From the NCBI GenBank assembly GCA_003161195.1, contig PMOV01000316.1, positions 2,572 to 14,388 of the forward strand: a DNA stretch of 11,817 bases, in the 5' to 3' direction. Position 1 is the stretch's first letter; every line of letters starts with the position of its first letter. Under the pieces are notes generated by a model. The model did not search any database. It was not told where the DNA came from and was given only the letters and a program-made list of their open reading frames with translations. The stretch is from Acidobacteriota bacterium. Lineage in GTDB: Bacteria > Acidobacteriota > Terriglobia > Acidiferrales > UBA7541. The position numbers and the translations under genes were made by a program. This document shows positions 1-6,403 of this stretch, one piece after another.

Positions 1-572
1 ATGCCCTTGAGCGTGGCGTAGCGTACTTTATTGATGCCGGACTGGATGGAGAGGACCGCCGGCAGTGGGCATTCGATGTGCTGGAACCAGCCGGCTTCGA
101 GTTCGCGCTTTAGCTTCATGCGGCCATCGGCGACTTCAATTTGCATGATGATGGTGGCGTGCGGCAAGTCCAGGACGCCGGCCAGCAGCACACCGGTCTG
201 GCCGAAGCCGTGGTCGTCGCTCTGCAGGCCGGTGAGCACCAGGTCGGCTTTTTCGTTTTTGAGGGCGGCGGCCAGCGCGCTGGCGGTGGCCAGGGGGTCG
301 AGTTGCGCGAATTGGTCGTCGGCGATGTGGATGCCGCGGTCAGCGCCTTTGGCCAGGGCTTCCTTGATGGTTTGCTTGACGCGCTCAGGGCCCATGGATA
401 GAGCGATGACTTCGCCGCCGTGCTTTTCCTTGAGGCGGAGGGCCTCTTCGAGAGCATAGCTGTCCGGCTCGTTCATCTCGAAGCCGATGTCCGATTCGCG
501 GATCCAGTTGCCGGCGATAGCCAGCGGCGCGTCCTTGGCAGGGACTTGCTTGATACAGACCACGATTTTCAT
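1..572 (-). CDS. etfB: Electron transfer flavoprotein beta subunit (partial, C-terminus beyond the window)
   Basis: This is the small subunit of the EtfAB heterodimer, which takes electrons from acyl-CoA and other flavin dehydrogenases and passes them to the quinone pool. The first 190 residues are present out of the roughly 250-260 usual for the family; the rest lies left of position 1. It opens with MKIVVCIKQVP, typical of EtfB. The nucleotide-binding signature TGLQSDDHGFGQTG lies at about residues 114-127, followed by LAGVLDLPHAT. The family segment KRELEAGWFQHIECPLPAVL is at about 155-173. The ATG at 572 follows AGAAGGA with about 10 nt spacing. It sits 174 bp downstream of fabF, beyond a possible terminator hairpin and behind a 14-bp palindrome, so it is probably a separate transcription unit, with etfA likely next. 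The family assignment is secure; the acyl-CoA link is from general knowledge. Confidence 0.95.
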   Translation of the reverse strand, partial: MKIVVCIKQVPAKDAPLAIAGNWIRESDIGFEMNEPDSYALEEALRLKEKHGGEVIALSMGPERVKQTIKEALAKGADRGIHIADDQFAQLDPLATASALAAALKNEKADLVLTGLQSDDHGFGQTGVLLAGVLDLPHATIIMQIEVADGRMKLKRELEAGWFQHIECPLPAVLSIQSGINKVRYATLKG

Positions 573-605
573 GGAGAGGCGTTCCTTCTGCAAAGCTTAT
601 ATACG

Positions 606-619
606 CTAACAATTGTTAG
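606..619. promoter_or_regulatory. Perfect 14-bp palindrome upstream of etfB, candidate operator
   Basis: CTAACAATTGTTAG is identical to its reverse complement. It lies 34 bp upstream of the etfB ATG. On the minus strand it is followed directly by GCGTATATAAG, an AT-rich stretch that could be a -10 element, so a bound protein would block the promoter. Symmetry of this size suits a dimeric repressor such as a TetR-family regulator, but the regulator is not in the window and no -35 box is convincing. The palindrome is certain; its role is inferred. Confidence 0.5.
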
Positions 620-701
620 TAACTATTGCAATCCAGGCCGGCGCTTTGACGATCGTTCAGCGGCTAAAGCAAACGGCATTACTCTTGATTCCTGCCGAGA
701 T

Positions 702-723
702 GGGGCGCAGCATGCTGGGCCCC
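702..723 (-). terminator. GC-rich hairpin after fabF, possible terminator
   Basis: GGGGC and GCCCC flank an inner CAGCATGCTG palindrome, giving a stem with one mismatched pair. It begins 24 bp past the fabF stop codon. There is no T-tract after it on the minus strand, so it is not a classic intrinsic terminator. It could be a weak or Rho-assisted terminator, or an mRNA 3'-end stabiliser separating fabF from etfB. Confidence 0.35.
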
Positions 724-746
724 TACAAAGGCTTGCGGTGTCTGGT

Positions 747-1991
747 TTAGTTGCCTGCCCAGCGCTTGAAAATCAACGCGGCGTTGGTGCCGCCAAAGCC
801 GAAGGAGTTGGACAACGCGTATTCCACGTGGGCTTTGCGGGCTACGTTGGGAATATAGTCGAGGTCGCACTCCGGGTCCGGCGTTTCCTGATTGATGGTG
901 GGCGGCAAGATCTGATCGCGCAGCGCCAGCACGATGATGCCGGCTTCGAGTCCGCCGGCGCCTCCGAGCAGATGCCCGGTCATGGACTTCGTCGAACTGA
1001 TGGGCACTTGCTTGGCGCGCTCGCCAAACACCCGCTTCAGCGCGCGCGTCTCGATGGTGTCGCCGAGCGGCGTGGACGTGCCGTGCGCGTTCACGTAGCC
1101 GATGTCTTCGGGAGTGAGGTGCGCGTCTTTCATCGCGGCTTTCATAACGCGATAGGCGCCATCGCCATTCTCGGCGGGCTGCGTGATGTGATAGGCGTCG
1201 CCAGACATGCCGTAACCGACGATCTCCGCCAGAATATTGGCGCCGCGCTTCTGCGCGTGTTCGAGCGATTCGAGCACCAGAATGCCCGCGCCTTCTCCCA
1301 CGACGAAGCCGTCGCGTTGCGCGTCGAAAGGCCGGCTGGCATGCGAGGGATCGTCATTGCGCGTGGACAGCGCCTTCATGCTGGCAAAGCCGCCCACGCC
1401 CATCGGCGTGATGGTGGCTTCCGTGCCGCCGCAAATCATCATTTCCGCGGCGCCGCGCTCGATAATCTTGAAGGAATCGCCAATGGCGTGCGCTGAAGCG
1501 GAGCACGCGGTGGCGGTCGCGGAATTTGGCCCCTTGGCGCCGTAGCGAATGGAAATGTGTCCGGACGCCAGATTCACGATAGCGCTGGGAATAAAGAACG
1601 GGGAAATACGGCTGGGGCCGCCATTGACCAGCTTCCAGTGTTCGCGCTCGATGATGTCGAAGCCGCCGATGCCGGAGGAAACGTACACCCCCACTTCATC
1701 GAGGTCCGAGTGTTCAGGCTTCCAGGCCGCGGAGCGCACGGCAAAATCCGCGCCGGCCAGGGCGATCTGGATAAACCGCCCCATTTTCTTCAGTTCTTTT
1801 TTTTCAATCCACTGGAAGGGATCAAAATTCTTCACTTCGCCGGCGATGCGGCAATCAAATCCCGCAGTATCAAATAGCGTAATAGGCCCGACGCCGCTCT
1901 GGCCGGCCAGGAGGTTTTTCCACGTTTCCTCCGTGCCAATGCCCAGCGCGCAGACCAGTCCAACGCCCGTGACGACTACCCGGCGAGTCAA
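747..1991 (-). CDS. fabF: Beta-ketoacyl-ACP synthase II
   Basis: This cytoplasmic condensing enzyme joins malonyl-ACP to a growing acyl-ACP in each fatty-acid elongation cycle. The 414-residue length is normal for FabF. The thiolase fold begins with RRVVVTGVGLVCALG. The nucleophile is Cys163 in TACSASAHAIG. The histidines are His303 in NAHGTSTPLGD and His340 in SMTGHLLGGAGG, with Lys335 beside the latter; these positions match E. coli FabF numbering. The C-terminal NSFGFGGTNAAL glycine-rich segment is also present. The start is a TTG at 1991, preceded by GGGGAG about 9 nt upstream; no in-frame ATG fits the conserved N-terminus. It lies 48 bp after acpP and is probably co-transcribed with it. 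Nothing suggests damage. Confidence 0.97.
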   Translation of the reverse strand: MTRRVVVTGVGLVCALGIGTEETWKNLLAGQSGVGPITLFDTAGFDCRIAGEVKNFDPFQWIEKKELKKMGRFIQIALAGADFAVRSAAWKPEHSDLDEVGVYVSSGIGGFDIIEREHWKLVNGGPSRISPFFIPSAIVNLASGHISIRYGAKGPNSATATACSASAHAIGDSFKIIERGAAEMMICGGTEATITPMGVGGFASMKALSTRNDDPSHASRPFDAQRDGFVVGEGAGILVLESLEHAQKRGANILAEIVGYGMSGDAYHITQPAENGDGAYRVMKAAMKDAHLTPEDIGYVNAHGTSTPLGDTIETRALKRVFGERAKQVPISSTKSMTGHLLGGAGGLEAGIIVLALRDQILPPTINQETPDPECDLDYIPNVARKAHVEYALSNSFGFGGTNAALIFKRWAGN

Positions 1992-2039
1992 CGTTCGACG
2001 CTCCCCTGTACTTGCGGAAATTGTTGGTGAAAAATTGGC

Positions 2040-2282
2040 TTACTTCCCTTTGGAGTGCTTGTCGATATATTCGACCGCATCCTTCACCGTGGTCATTTTT
2101 TCGGCGTCCTCGTCTGGCACCTCGATGCCGAAGGCTTCTTCAAACGCCATCACCAATTCCACCTGATCGAGCGAATCGGCCCCGAGGTCGTCCACAAACG
2201 ACGCTGTGGGGGTGACTTCGGCTTCATCGACGCCGAGCTGCTCGACGATAATCTGTTTTACGCGCTCTTCCGTGCTGGCCAT
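2040..2282 (-). CDS. acpP: Acyl carrier protein
   Basis: This 80-residue acidic protein carries growing acyl chains on a 4'-phosphopantetheine arm. The attachment serine is Ser37 in the motif LGADSLDQVELVMAFEE. Helix I (EERVKQIIVEQLGV) and the C-terminal TVKDAVEYIDKH are both present, so it is a complete type II ACP. The ATG at 2282 follows GGAGGA with 5 nt spacing, the best ribosome-binding site in the cluster, which fits an abundant protein. A near-consensus promoter lies about 175 bp upstream, so acpP-fabF can be expressed independently of the upstream fab genes. It is the expected partner of FabD, FabG, FabF and PlsX encoded around it. Confidence 0.98.
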   Translation of the reverse strand: MASTEERVKQIIVEQLGVDEAEVTPTASFVDDLGADSLDQVELVMAFEEAFGIEVPDEDAEKMTTVKDAVEYIDKHSKGK

Positions 2283-2293
2283 GCCATTCCTCC

Positions 2294-2309
2294 GCGATTC
2301 TGGGATCGC
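2294..2309 (-). promoter_or_regulatory. Leader hairpin abutting the acpP Shine-Dalgarno sequence
   Basis: On the minus strand GCGAT and ATCGC form a 5-bp stem with a 6-nt loop, ending one base before GGAGGA of the acpP ribosome-binding site. A stem here could affect ribosome access or mRNA stability, but it is short and no alternative pairing with the Shine-Dalgarno sequence was found. Treat it as a weak candidate. Confidence 0.25.
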
Positions 2310-2456
2310 TCAAATATGTTTAGATTGCCGATGCGTGTTGGTACCGACTACCCCTGAGCTACTTCCGATGCACCACCAGCGCGGTTCATTCGCATACCGC
2401 GCGATCACTCCGCCGTGGGGGAGTGCCGTAAACTTGCCGTTCAGAGAACCTTCAGC

Positions 2457-2485
2457 ATTCTAGACAGGGGCAACGACAAGGTCAA
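2457..2485 (-). promoter_or_regulatory. Sigma-70-type promoter for acpP-fabF
   Basis: On the minus strand TTGACC (-35, plus coordinates 2480-2485) and TAGAAT (-10, 2457-2462) are separated by exactly 17 bp, each close to consensus. It starts 10 bp past the stop of the upstream small ORF and points at acpP. Transcription would start near 2450 and give a leader of roughly 170 nt. An internal promoter for acpP is a common way to raise carrier-protein levels. Confidence 0.65.
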
Positions 2486-2494
2486 CTTTGGCCT

Positions 2495-2719
2495 TCAAGA
2501 ACGAATGTGCTTTGGACCTGCGTTCTTGGATGAATGCTTAAACTCAAAATCCCAAGTTTCCTCAAGCGCCATAGTCAATTCAACAAACTCGAGCGAATCC
2601 ACCTCGGTAGTCATCTCAATCTTCTGCAGCGCCGTTTCGTTCACTTTGCCGGCGGCGAGAAGCTGACTCCGAAATTCTTGCCATTCCGGCCATCGAGCCA
2701 AAACCCGAACGTCTCTCAT
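2495..2719 (-). CDS. Small ACP-like protein of unknown function, possibly a degraded acpP paralogue
   Basis: A 74-residue ORF between fabG and acpP, in the same direction. Residues 41-60 (DSLEFVELTMALEETWDFEF) align without gaps to residues 36-55 of the AcpP in this window, with 11 of 20 identical, and keep the DSL motif whose serine (Ser42) would carry phosphopantetheine. The aligned DNA is also similar, so duplication of acpP is plausible. The N-terminal 40 residues (PEWQEFRSQLLAAGKVNE and so on) have an ACP-like length before the serine but no clear match. Helices III and IV are replaced by a short basic tail (KHSSKNAGPKHIRS). The start is uncertain: the ATG at 2719 has no good Shine-Dalgarno sequence, the frame stays open upstream, and a TTG lies 12 nt earlier. 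It may be a divergent carrier protein or a decaying copy. Confidence 0.5.
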   Translation of the reverse strand: MRDVRVLARWPEWQEFRSQLLAAGKVNETALQKIEMTTEVDSLEFVELTMALEETWDFEFKHSSKNAGPKHIRS

Positions 2720-2736
2720 ATCGGCACCCAAAAGCT

Positions 2737-2754
2737 CACAGGCTGAAGTCTGTG
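2737..2754. repeat. Short hairpin element, REP-like
   Basis: CACAGGCTGAAGTCTGTG folds almost perfectly on itself: CACAG pairs with CTGTG, then G-T, C-G and T-A pairs close a minimal loop. It lies 12 bp past the fabG stop codon, within the short gap before the ACP-like ORF. I associate this GCACAG...CTGTGC type of sequence, often followed by TACCA as here, with dispersed repeats in acidobacterial genomes, but only one copy is in the window. It could be REP-like or stabilise the fabG mRNA 3' end. Confidence 0.4.
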
Positions 2755-2766
2755 CTACCAAATCCC

Positions 2767-3513
2767 TCAGGCCAAGTACATGCCCCCGTTTACGTCGAGA
2801 ACGTGGCCGGTGATGTAGGCCGCTTCGTCGCTCGCCAGGAAGACAATCGCCGCGGTCACGTCGGCTGGGGTGCCCATGCGGCCGAGCGGGATGCGCTTCC
2901 TTAATTCGTCCTTCACTTCGGCGCTCAGGACGTCCGTCATGGGCGTCTCGATAAAGCCCGGCGCTACGGCGTTCACCGTGATATTGCGGGAAGCGATCTC
3001 GATGGCGATGGCCTTGGTCAGGCCGATGAGACCGGCTTTGCTGGCCACATAGTTTGCTTGACCGGCGTTGCCCATTTCCGCGACCACGCTGGAGATATTG
3101 ATAATGCGGCCGGCACGGGCGCGCATCATGGTGCTCAGCGCCTGCTGCGTACAGAAGTGCGCGCCGGTCAGATTGGTGCGGATCACCGCATCCCAATCCT
3201 CGGCCTTCATGCGCAAGGCCAAACCGTCTTTGGTGATGGCGGCGTTGTTTACCAAAATGTCCAGGCGTCCAAATTTCTCCAGCACCGTCTTGAACGCGGA
3301 CTTCACTTGCTCCTGGTCGGCAACGTCCATCTTTACAGCGAGCGCCTCGCCGCCGTTCGCCGTGATCTCCGCCACCATCGCACTCAATTTTTCTTCGTTG
3401 CGCGCCGCCGCGGCCACTTTGGCACCGGCTTTGGCCAAGGCCAACGCAGTGTCGCGGCCGATGCCCTGCGAAGCGCCAGTCACGAGCGCAACTTTATCTT
3501 TCAAGCTGAACAT
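2767..3513 (-). CDS. fabG: 3-oxoacyl-ACP reductase
   Basis: This NADPH-dependent short-chain dehydrogenase reduces beta-ketoacyl-ACP to beta-hydroxyacyl-ACP, the first reduction of each elongation cycle. The 248-residue length is typical. The Rossmann cofactor motif TGASQGIG is at residues 12-19 and NNAA at 89-92. The catalytic tetrad is Asn114, Ser142, Tyr155 and Lys159 (YVASK). The segment PGFIETPMT and the C-terminal TGHVLDVNGGM are typical of FabG rather than other SDR enzymes. The ATG at 3513 is 27 bp after the fabD stop, with a weak AAGGGA some 13 nt upstream. Its place between fabD and acpP supports FabG over a side-pathway SDR. Confidence 0.96.
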   Translation of the reverse strand: MFSLKDKVALVTGASQGIGRDTALALAKAGAKVAAAARNEEKLSAMVAEITANGGEALAVKMDVADQEQVKSAFKTVLEKFGRLDILVNNAAITKDGLALRMKAEDWDAVIRTNLTGAHFCTQQALSTMMRARAGRIINISSVVAEMGNAGQANYVASKAGLIGLTKAIAIEIASRNITVNAVAPGFIETPMTDVLSAEVKDELRKRIPLGRMGTPADVTAAIVFLASDEAAYITGHVLDVNGGMYLA

Positions 3514-3540
3514 TTTTATGTTCGTTATCCCTTGCGTGCC

Positions 3541-4494
3541 TTACGCGGCGTCCGAACGCGCCCCCGCCACTTTGTCCAGCGTGGCGCACAAACTTTTCTC
3601 GTCCTCTACGTTCAGCGTGGCCACACTGCGCTCAATCTGTCGCAGCAATCCGCTGAGTACGCGCCCCGGACCGATCTCGACAAACGTGTTTACATGCTCA
3701 TCCATCAGCGCGTGTACGGACTCTTCCCAGCGCACCGGCATGCTCACCTGGCGGATCAACGCATCGCGCGCCTCTTCGCCGCTCGTCTCCGTATCGGCGT
3801 CGACGTTGGTAACCAGCGGGACCCGTAGCTCGCTAAAGGTGATCTTCTTCAGCTCCGCCGCAAGCCGCTCCTGCGCCGGCATCATTAACGCGCTGTGAAA
3901 CGGCGCACTCACCGCCAGCATCACCGCGCGTTTGGCGCCCAACTGCGACGCAATCTCCACCGCACGCTTCACCGCGCCGGCATTGCCAGAAATCACCGTC
4001 TGCTCCGGTGAATTCAAGTTTGCGGGTGCGCAAATCTCGCCTTCCGCCGCACGCTTGCAGGCATCCGCGACCACCGCTGGCGACAGCCCCATAATCGCCG
4101 CCATCGCACCTGCGCCAGCTGGAACCGCCTCCTGCATGAATTGTCCGCGCTTGCGCACCACGCGCACGGCGTCTGCGAATTTCAATCCGCCCGCCGCCAC
4201 CAGCGCCGAATATTCCCCCAAACTATGCCCTGCAACAAAATCCGGCAGCAGCCCGCGTTCGGCCACCACTCGATATATCGCCGCCGAAGTCGTCAGGATG
4301 GCAGGTTGCGTGTTCGCGGTTTGCTTTAAATCCTCTTCGCTGCCTTCAAAGCACAGGCGCGAAATGGAAAATCCCAGCGCCTCGTCCGCTTCCTCAAACA
4401 CCGCGCGCGCCGCGGGATATTTCTCCGCCAGCTCTTTGCCCATACCCGGGTATTGCGAAGCTTGTCCCGGAAACACAAACGCTACTTTACCCAT
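3541..4494 (-). CDS. fabD: Malonyl-CoA:ACP transacylase
   Basis: It transfers malonyl from CoA to the carrier protein, supplying extender units to FabF. The protein has 317 residues, the usual FabD size. The N-terminal FPGQASQYPGMG contains Gln11; the nucleophile elbow is GHSLGEYSAL with Ser91; Arg116 corresponds to the malonate-binding arginine; the catalytic histidine is His200 in SAPFHSALM. The frame stays open upstream to 4650, but that extension overlaps plsX and has no FabD similarity. The ATG at 4494, giving MGKVAFVFPGQ, is therefore chosen although its Shine-Dalgarno sequence is poor. It starts 23 bp after plsX, consistent with one operon and possible translational coupling. Confidence 0.96.
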   Translation of the reverse strand: MGKVAFVFPGQASQYPGMGKELAEKYPAARAVFEEADEALGFSISRLCFEGSEEDLKQTANTQPAILTTSAAIYRVVAERGLLPDFVAGHSLGEYSALVAAGGLKFADAVRVVRKRGQFMQEAVPAGAGAMAAIMGLSPAVVADACKRAAEGEICAPANLNSPEQTVISGNAGAVKRAVEIASQLGAKRAVMLAVSAPFHSALMMPAQERLAAELKKITFSELRVPLVTNVDADTETSGEEARDALIRQVSMPVRWEESVHALMDEHVNTFVEIGPGRVLSGLLRQIERSVATLNVEDEKSLCATLDKVAGARSDAA

Positions 4495-4517
4495 ATGATT
4501 TTCGTTCTCGCGCGCCG

Positions 4518-5525
4518 TCAGGACAGGTCGCCGGCGCCGGAAAGCTCCTGTTCGATTTTTTCGTTGGACCGCGCGCGGGCCAGACCGGCCGCCACGCGAA
4601 TGGCGTTTTTGACGGCGTTGGCGTTCGACCGGCCGTGCCCAATGACACAAACCCCGCGCACTCCGAGAAGTGGCGCGCCGCCGTACTCCGTGTAGTCAAT
4701 GGTCTTCTTCAAGCCCTTGAATGCTCCCTGCGACAGCACCGCACCCAATTGAGATACCAAAGAGCTCTTTAAGGATTTTCTAAGCAGGCCGAAAATCGAA
4801 ACGGCCAACCCTTCGCAGATTTTCAACGCAATATTGCCGACGAATCCGTCACAAACGATGACGTCCACGTCGCCGGAAAACAGGTCGCCGCCCTCCACGT
4901 TGCCGACAAAATGCACGGTGCTCTTCTTGAGCCGCGTATACACTTCACGCGTCAGCTCATTGCCCTTAATCTCTTCCGCGCCTACGGACAATAGCCCCAC
5001 GCGCGGCCTGCGGTGACCGAAGGTCGCACGATAGTACACTTCACCCATAATCGCGAACTGCACCAGGTGCTCGGGCCGCGAATCGACGTTGGCGCCCACA
5101 TCCAGCAATACGGATACGCCGCCTTTGGCGTTCGGAAACGGCGCCGCCAGAGCCACGCGATCCACGGACTCGAGGGTACCCAGCAAAAATTTAGCCACGG
5201 TCATCACCGCGCCGGTATTCCCGGCGCTGACAATGCCATCGGCTTTGGCCTCGCGCACCAGTCGCGCCGCCACGTGCACCGAGCTGTCTTTCTTCTTGCG
5301 AAACGCCTGCACCGGGTGATCGTCCATGGTGATCACTTCGCTGGCCGGGATCACCTCGATGGGCAAGTGCGCGGGCGCATGCTTGGCAAGCTCCGCGCGC
5401 ACCGCCGCGGGTTGGCCCACCAGCAACACGCGCACGCCCAGCTCGCGCGCAGCCAGCACACTGCCTTCGACCTCCGGGCGGGGCGCATGGTCGCCGCCCA
5501 TGGCATCAACAGCGATGGTGATCAT
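4518..5525 (-). CDS. plsX: Phosphate acyltransferase PlsX
   Basis: PlsX converts acyl-ACP and phosphate to acyl-phosphate, the acyl donor that PlsY uses to start phospholipid synthesis, so it links the fab pathway to membranes. The 335-residue length is normal. The N-terminal VDAMGGDHAP (about residues 6-15) is a family hallmark, as are SAGNTGAVM, LLDVGANVDSRPEHL, and the EEIKGNE and CDGFVGNIALK segments. The C-terminal YGGAPLLGVRGVCVIGHGRSN is also typical. The family often has GEEEIKGNE where this protein reads GAEEIKGNE, a mild difference. It follows rpmF by 37 bp and precedes fabD by 23 bp. The widespread rpmF-plsX pairing supports the call. The ATG at 5525 has only a weak ribosome-binding site. 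Confidence 0.97.
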   Translation of the reverse strand: MITIAVDAMGGDHAPRPEVEGSVLAARELGVRVLLVGQPAAVRAELAKHAPAHLPIEVIPASEVITMDDHPVQAFRKKKDSSVHVAARLVREAKADGIVSAGNTGAVMTVAKFLLGTLESVDRVALAAPFPNAKGGVSVLLDVGANVDSRPEHLVQFAIMGEVYYRATFGHRRPRVGLLSVGAEEIKGNELTREVYTRLKKSTVHFVGNVEGGDLFSGDVDVIVCDGFVGNIALKICEGLAVSIFGLLRKSLKSSLVSQLGAVLSQGAFKGLKKTIDYTEYGGAPLLGVRGVCVIGHGRSNANAVKNAIRVAAGLARARSNEKIEQELSGAGDLS

Positions 5526-5562
5526 GGATGATTTAACCGCAGGCTACGACCAACAGCGTTTC

Positions 5563-5739
5563 CTAGGCCGACTCTTTGACGGCTTTGCCCTTATAGTACC
5601 CGCAATGGGGGCAAGCCTGATGCGGCTGCTTCACTTCGTGGCAGTTGGGGCATTTCCCGAGCGCCGGCTTGGTCAGGAAATCGTGCGCCCGGCGCGTGCT
5701 GGTGCGGCGCTTTGAGTGTCTTCGTTTTGGATTCGGCAT
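5563..5739 (-). CDS. rpmF: 50S ribosomal protein L32
   Basis: A 58-residue basic protein of the large ribosomal subunit. MPNPKRRHSKRRTSTRRAHD is the near-universal L32 N-terminus. Two CxxC pairs, CPNC and CPHC, show the zinc-binding form. An ATG 15 nt upstream is in frame, but the one at 5739 gives the conserved start and has GAGGAG 7 nt upstream. It sits between the DUF177 gene and plsX, the arrangement found in many bacteria, which may couple ribosome and membrane synthesis. Confidence 0.97.
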   Translation of the reverse strand: MPNPKRRHSKRRTSTRRAHDFLTKPALGKCPNCHEVKQPHQACPHCGYYKGKAVKESA

Positions 5740-5802
5740 GACAGTACTCCTCATTGCCGCTCGTACGGAGCGGTTCCTTATCGGGCTAAACTCGCCCTGA
5801 AA

Positions 5803-6336
5803 TTATTGTTTCTTCAGCCAGTCCTGCTTCAACCGCGCGAGGGGTGCCATTCGCGGGTCTGTTGCGTGGGTCTCGCAGCGGCATTCTTCGTGATTCAGAT
5901 TGGCGCCGCAGTTGGCGCAGAGTCCGCGGCAGTCGCTCTGGCAGATAACCTTCATGGGCAGTGCCAGCAGCACCTGTTCGCGGAGCACGTCCGCCAGAAA
6001 TAAACCTTCCCCGGAGTAAAATGCAATTTCCGCGTCGTCGTCCTTCAGCCGCTCTTCCTCCGGCTTGCTCTGCTTCGGAAGCGGCGTGTACGAAAGATCG
6101 AAAGCCCGGCTCACTTCCTCCACTACCGGCTCGAGACAACGGGCGCACGACAGCTCCACCTTGGTATCCAGGTGCCCGGCGATGCGGATATCCCCGTCGA
6201 ACAGCTCAGCCGTGGCGTCCACATCGAGCGGCCCGACCTGTTTAATCTCCGACGAGTGATAATCGATGCTGCCCGGCGCATAGCTCTTGTGAATGGGCAG
6301 CTTGCGGACGGCCAGATCCTTGACGTCCAGGAACAT
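5803..6336 (-). CDS. YceD/DUF177 family protein
   Basis: A 177-residue member of the DUF177 (YceD) family, almost always encoded next to rpmF; family members have been linked to 23S rRNA metabolism, but the exact role here is not known. The N-terminus MFLDVKDLAVRKLPIHKSYAPGSIDY is typical. A first cysteine pair, CARC, is at 64-67 and a cysteine-rich C-terminal segment at about 132-154 (CQSDCRGLCANCGANL, then CRC), suggesting a metal site. An in-frame ATG at 6366 would add ten residues, but it has no Shine-Dalgarno sequence and lies almost at the predicted transcription start. The ATG at 6336 has GGAGG 10 nt upstream and matches the family start, so it is preferred. It is the first gene of the lipid cluster. 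Confidence 0.9.
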   Translation of the reverse strand: MFLDVKDLAVRKLPIHKSYAPGSIDYHSSEIKQVGPLDVDATAELFDGDIRIAGHLDTKVELSCARCLEPVVEEVSRAFDLSYTPLPKQSKPEEERLKDDDAEIAFYSGEGLFLADVLREQVLLALPMKVICQSDCRGLCANCGANLNHEECRCETHATDPRMAPLARLKQDWLKKQ

Positions 6337-6374
6337 CTCTTCTGCGCCTCCGGCGCGTACGCTCATGTCTATTC

Positions 6375-6403
6375 ATTATTGAGTCGCGGGGGGCGCAAGT
6401 CAA
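6375..6403 (-). promoter_or_regulatory. Sigma-70-type promoter of the DUF177-rpmF-plsX-fab cluster
   Basis: On the minus strand TTGACT (-35, 6398-6403) and AATAAT (-10, 6375-6380) each differ from consensus by one base and are 17 bp apart. Transcription would begin near 6368. That leaves a leader of about 30 nt before the ATG at 6336 and almost none before the ATG at 6366, which helps decide the DUF177 start. It lies in the 260-bp gap facing the divergent fasciclin gene. Confidence 0.7.

Noticed and set aside
420..1496. 358-codon open frame on the plus strand
   Set aside because: Lies antisense to fabF and the etfB upstream region, with no recognisable domain; long antisense frames are common in GC-rich coding DNA.
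2297..2369. tRNA gene in the acpP leader
   Set aside because: Only the D-arm-like stretch fits; no complementary acceptor ends, no anticodon arm, and no T-loop consensus.
2720..3196. Upstream extension of the ACP-like frame to give 233 codons
   Set aside because: The extension is an out-of-frame reading of fabG; only the part after the fabG stop has its own ACP-like signal.
3058..3898. Two overlapping plus-strand frames of 256 and 276 codons
   Set aside because: Both are antisense to fabG and fabD, whose catalytic motifs are intact; composition looks like reverse-frame translation.
4495..4650. 52-codon N-terminal extension of fabD
   Set aside because: Overlaps the end of plsX, is Arg-rich, and is absent from the FabD family.
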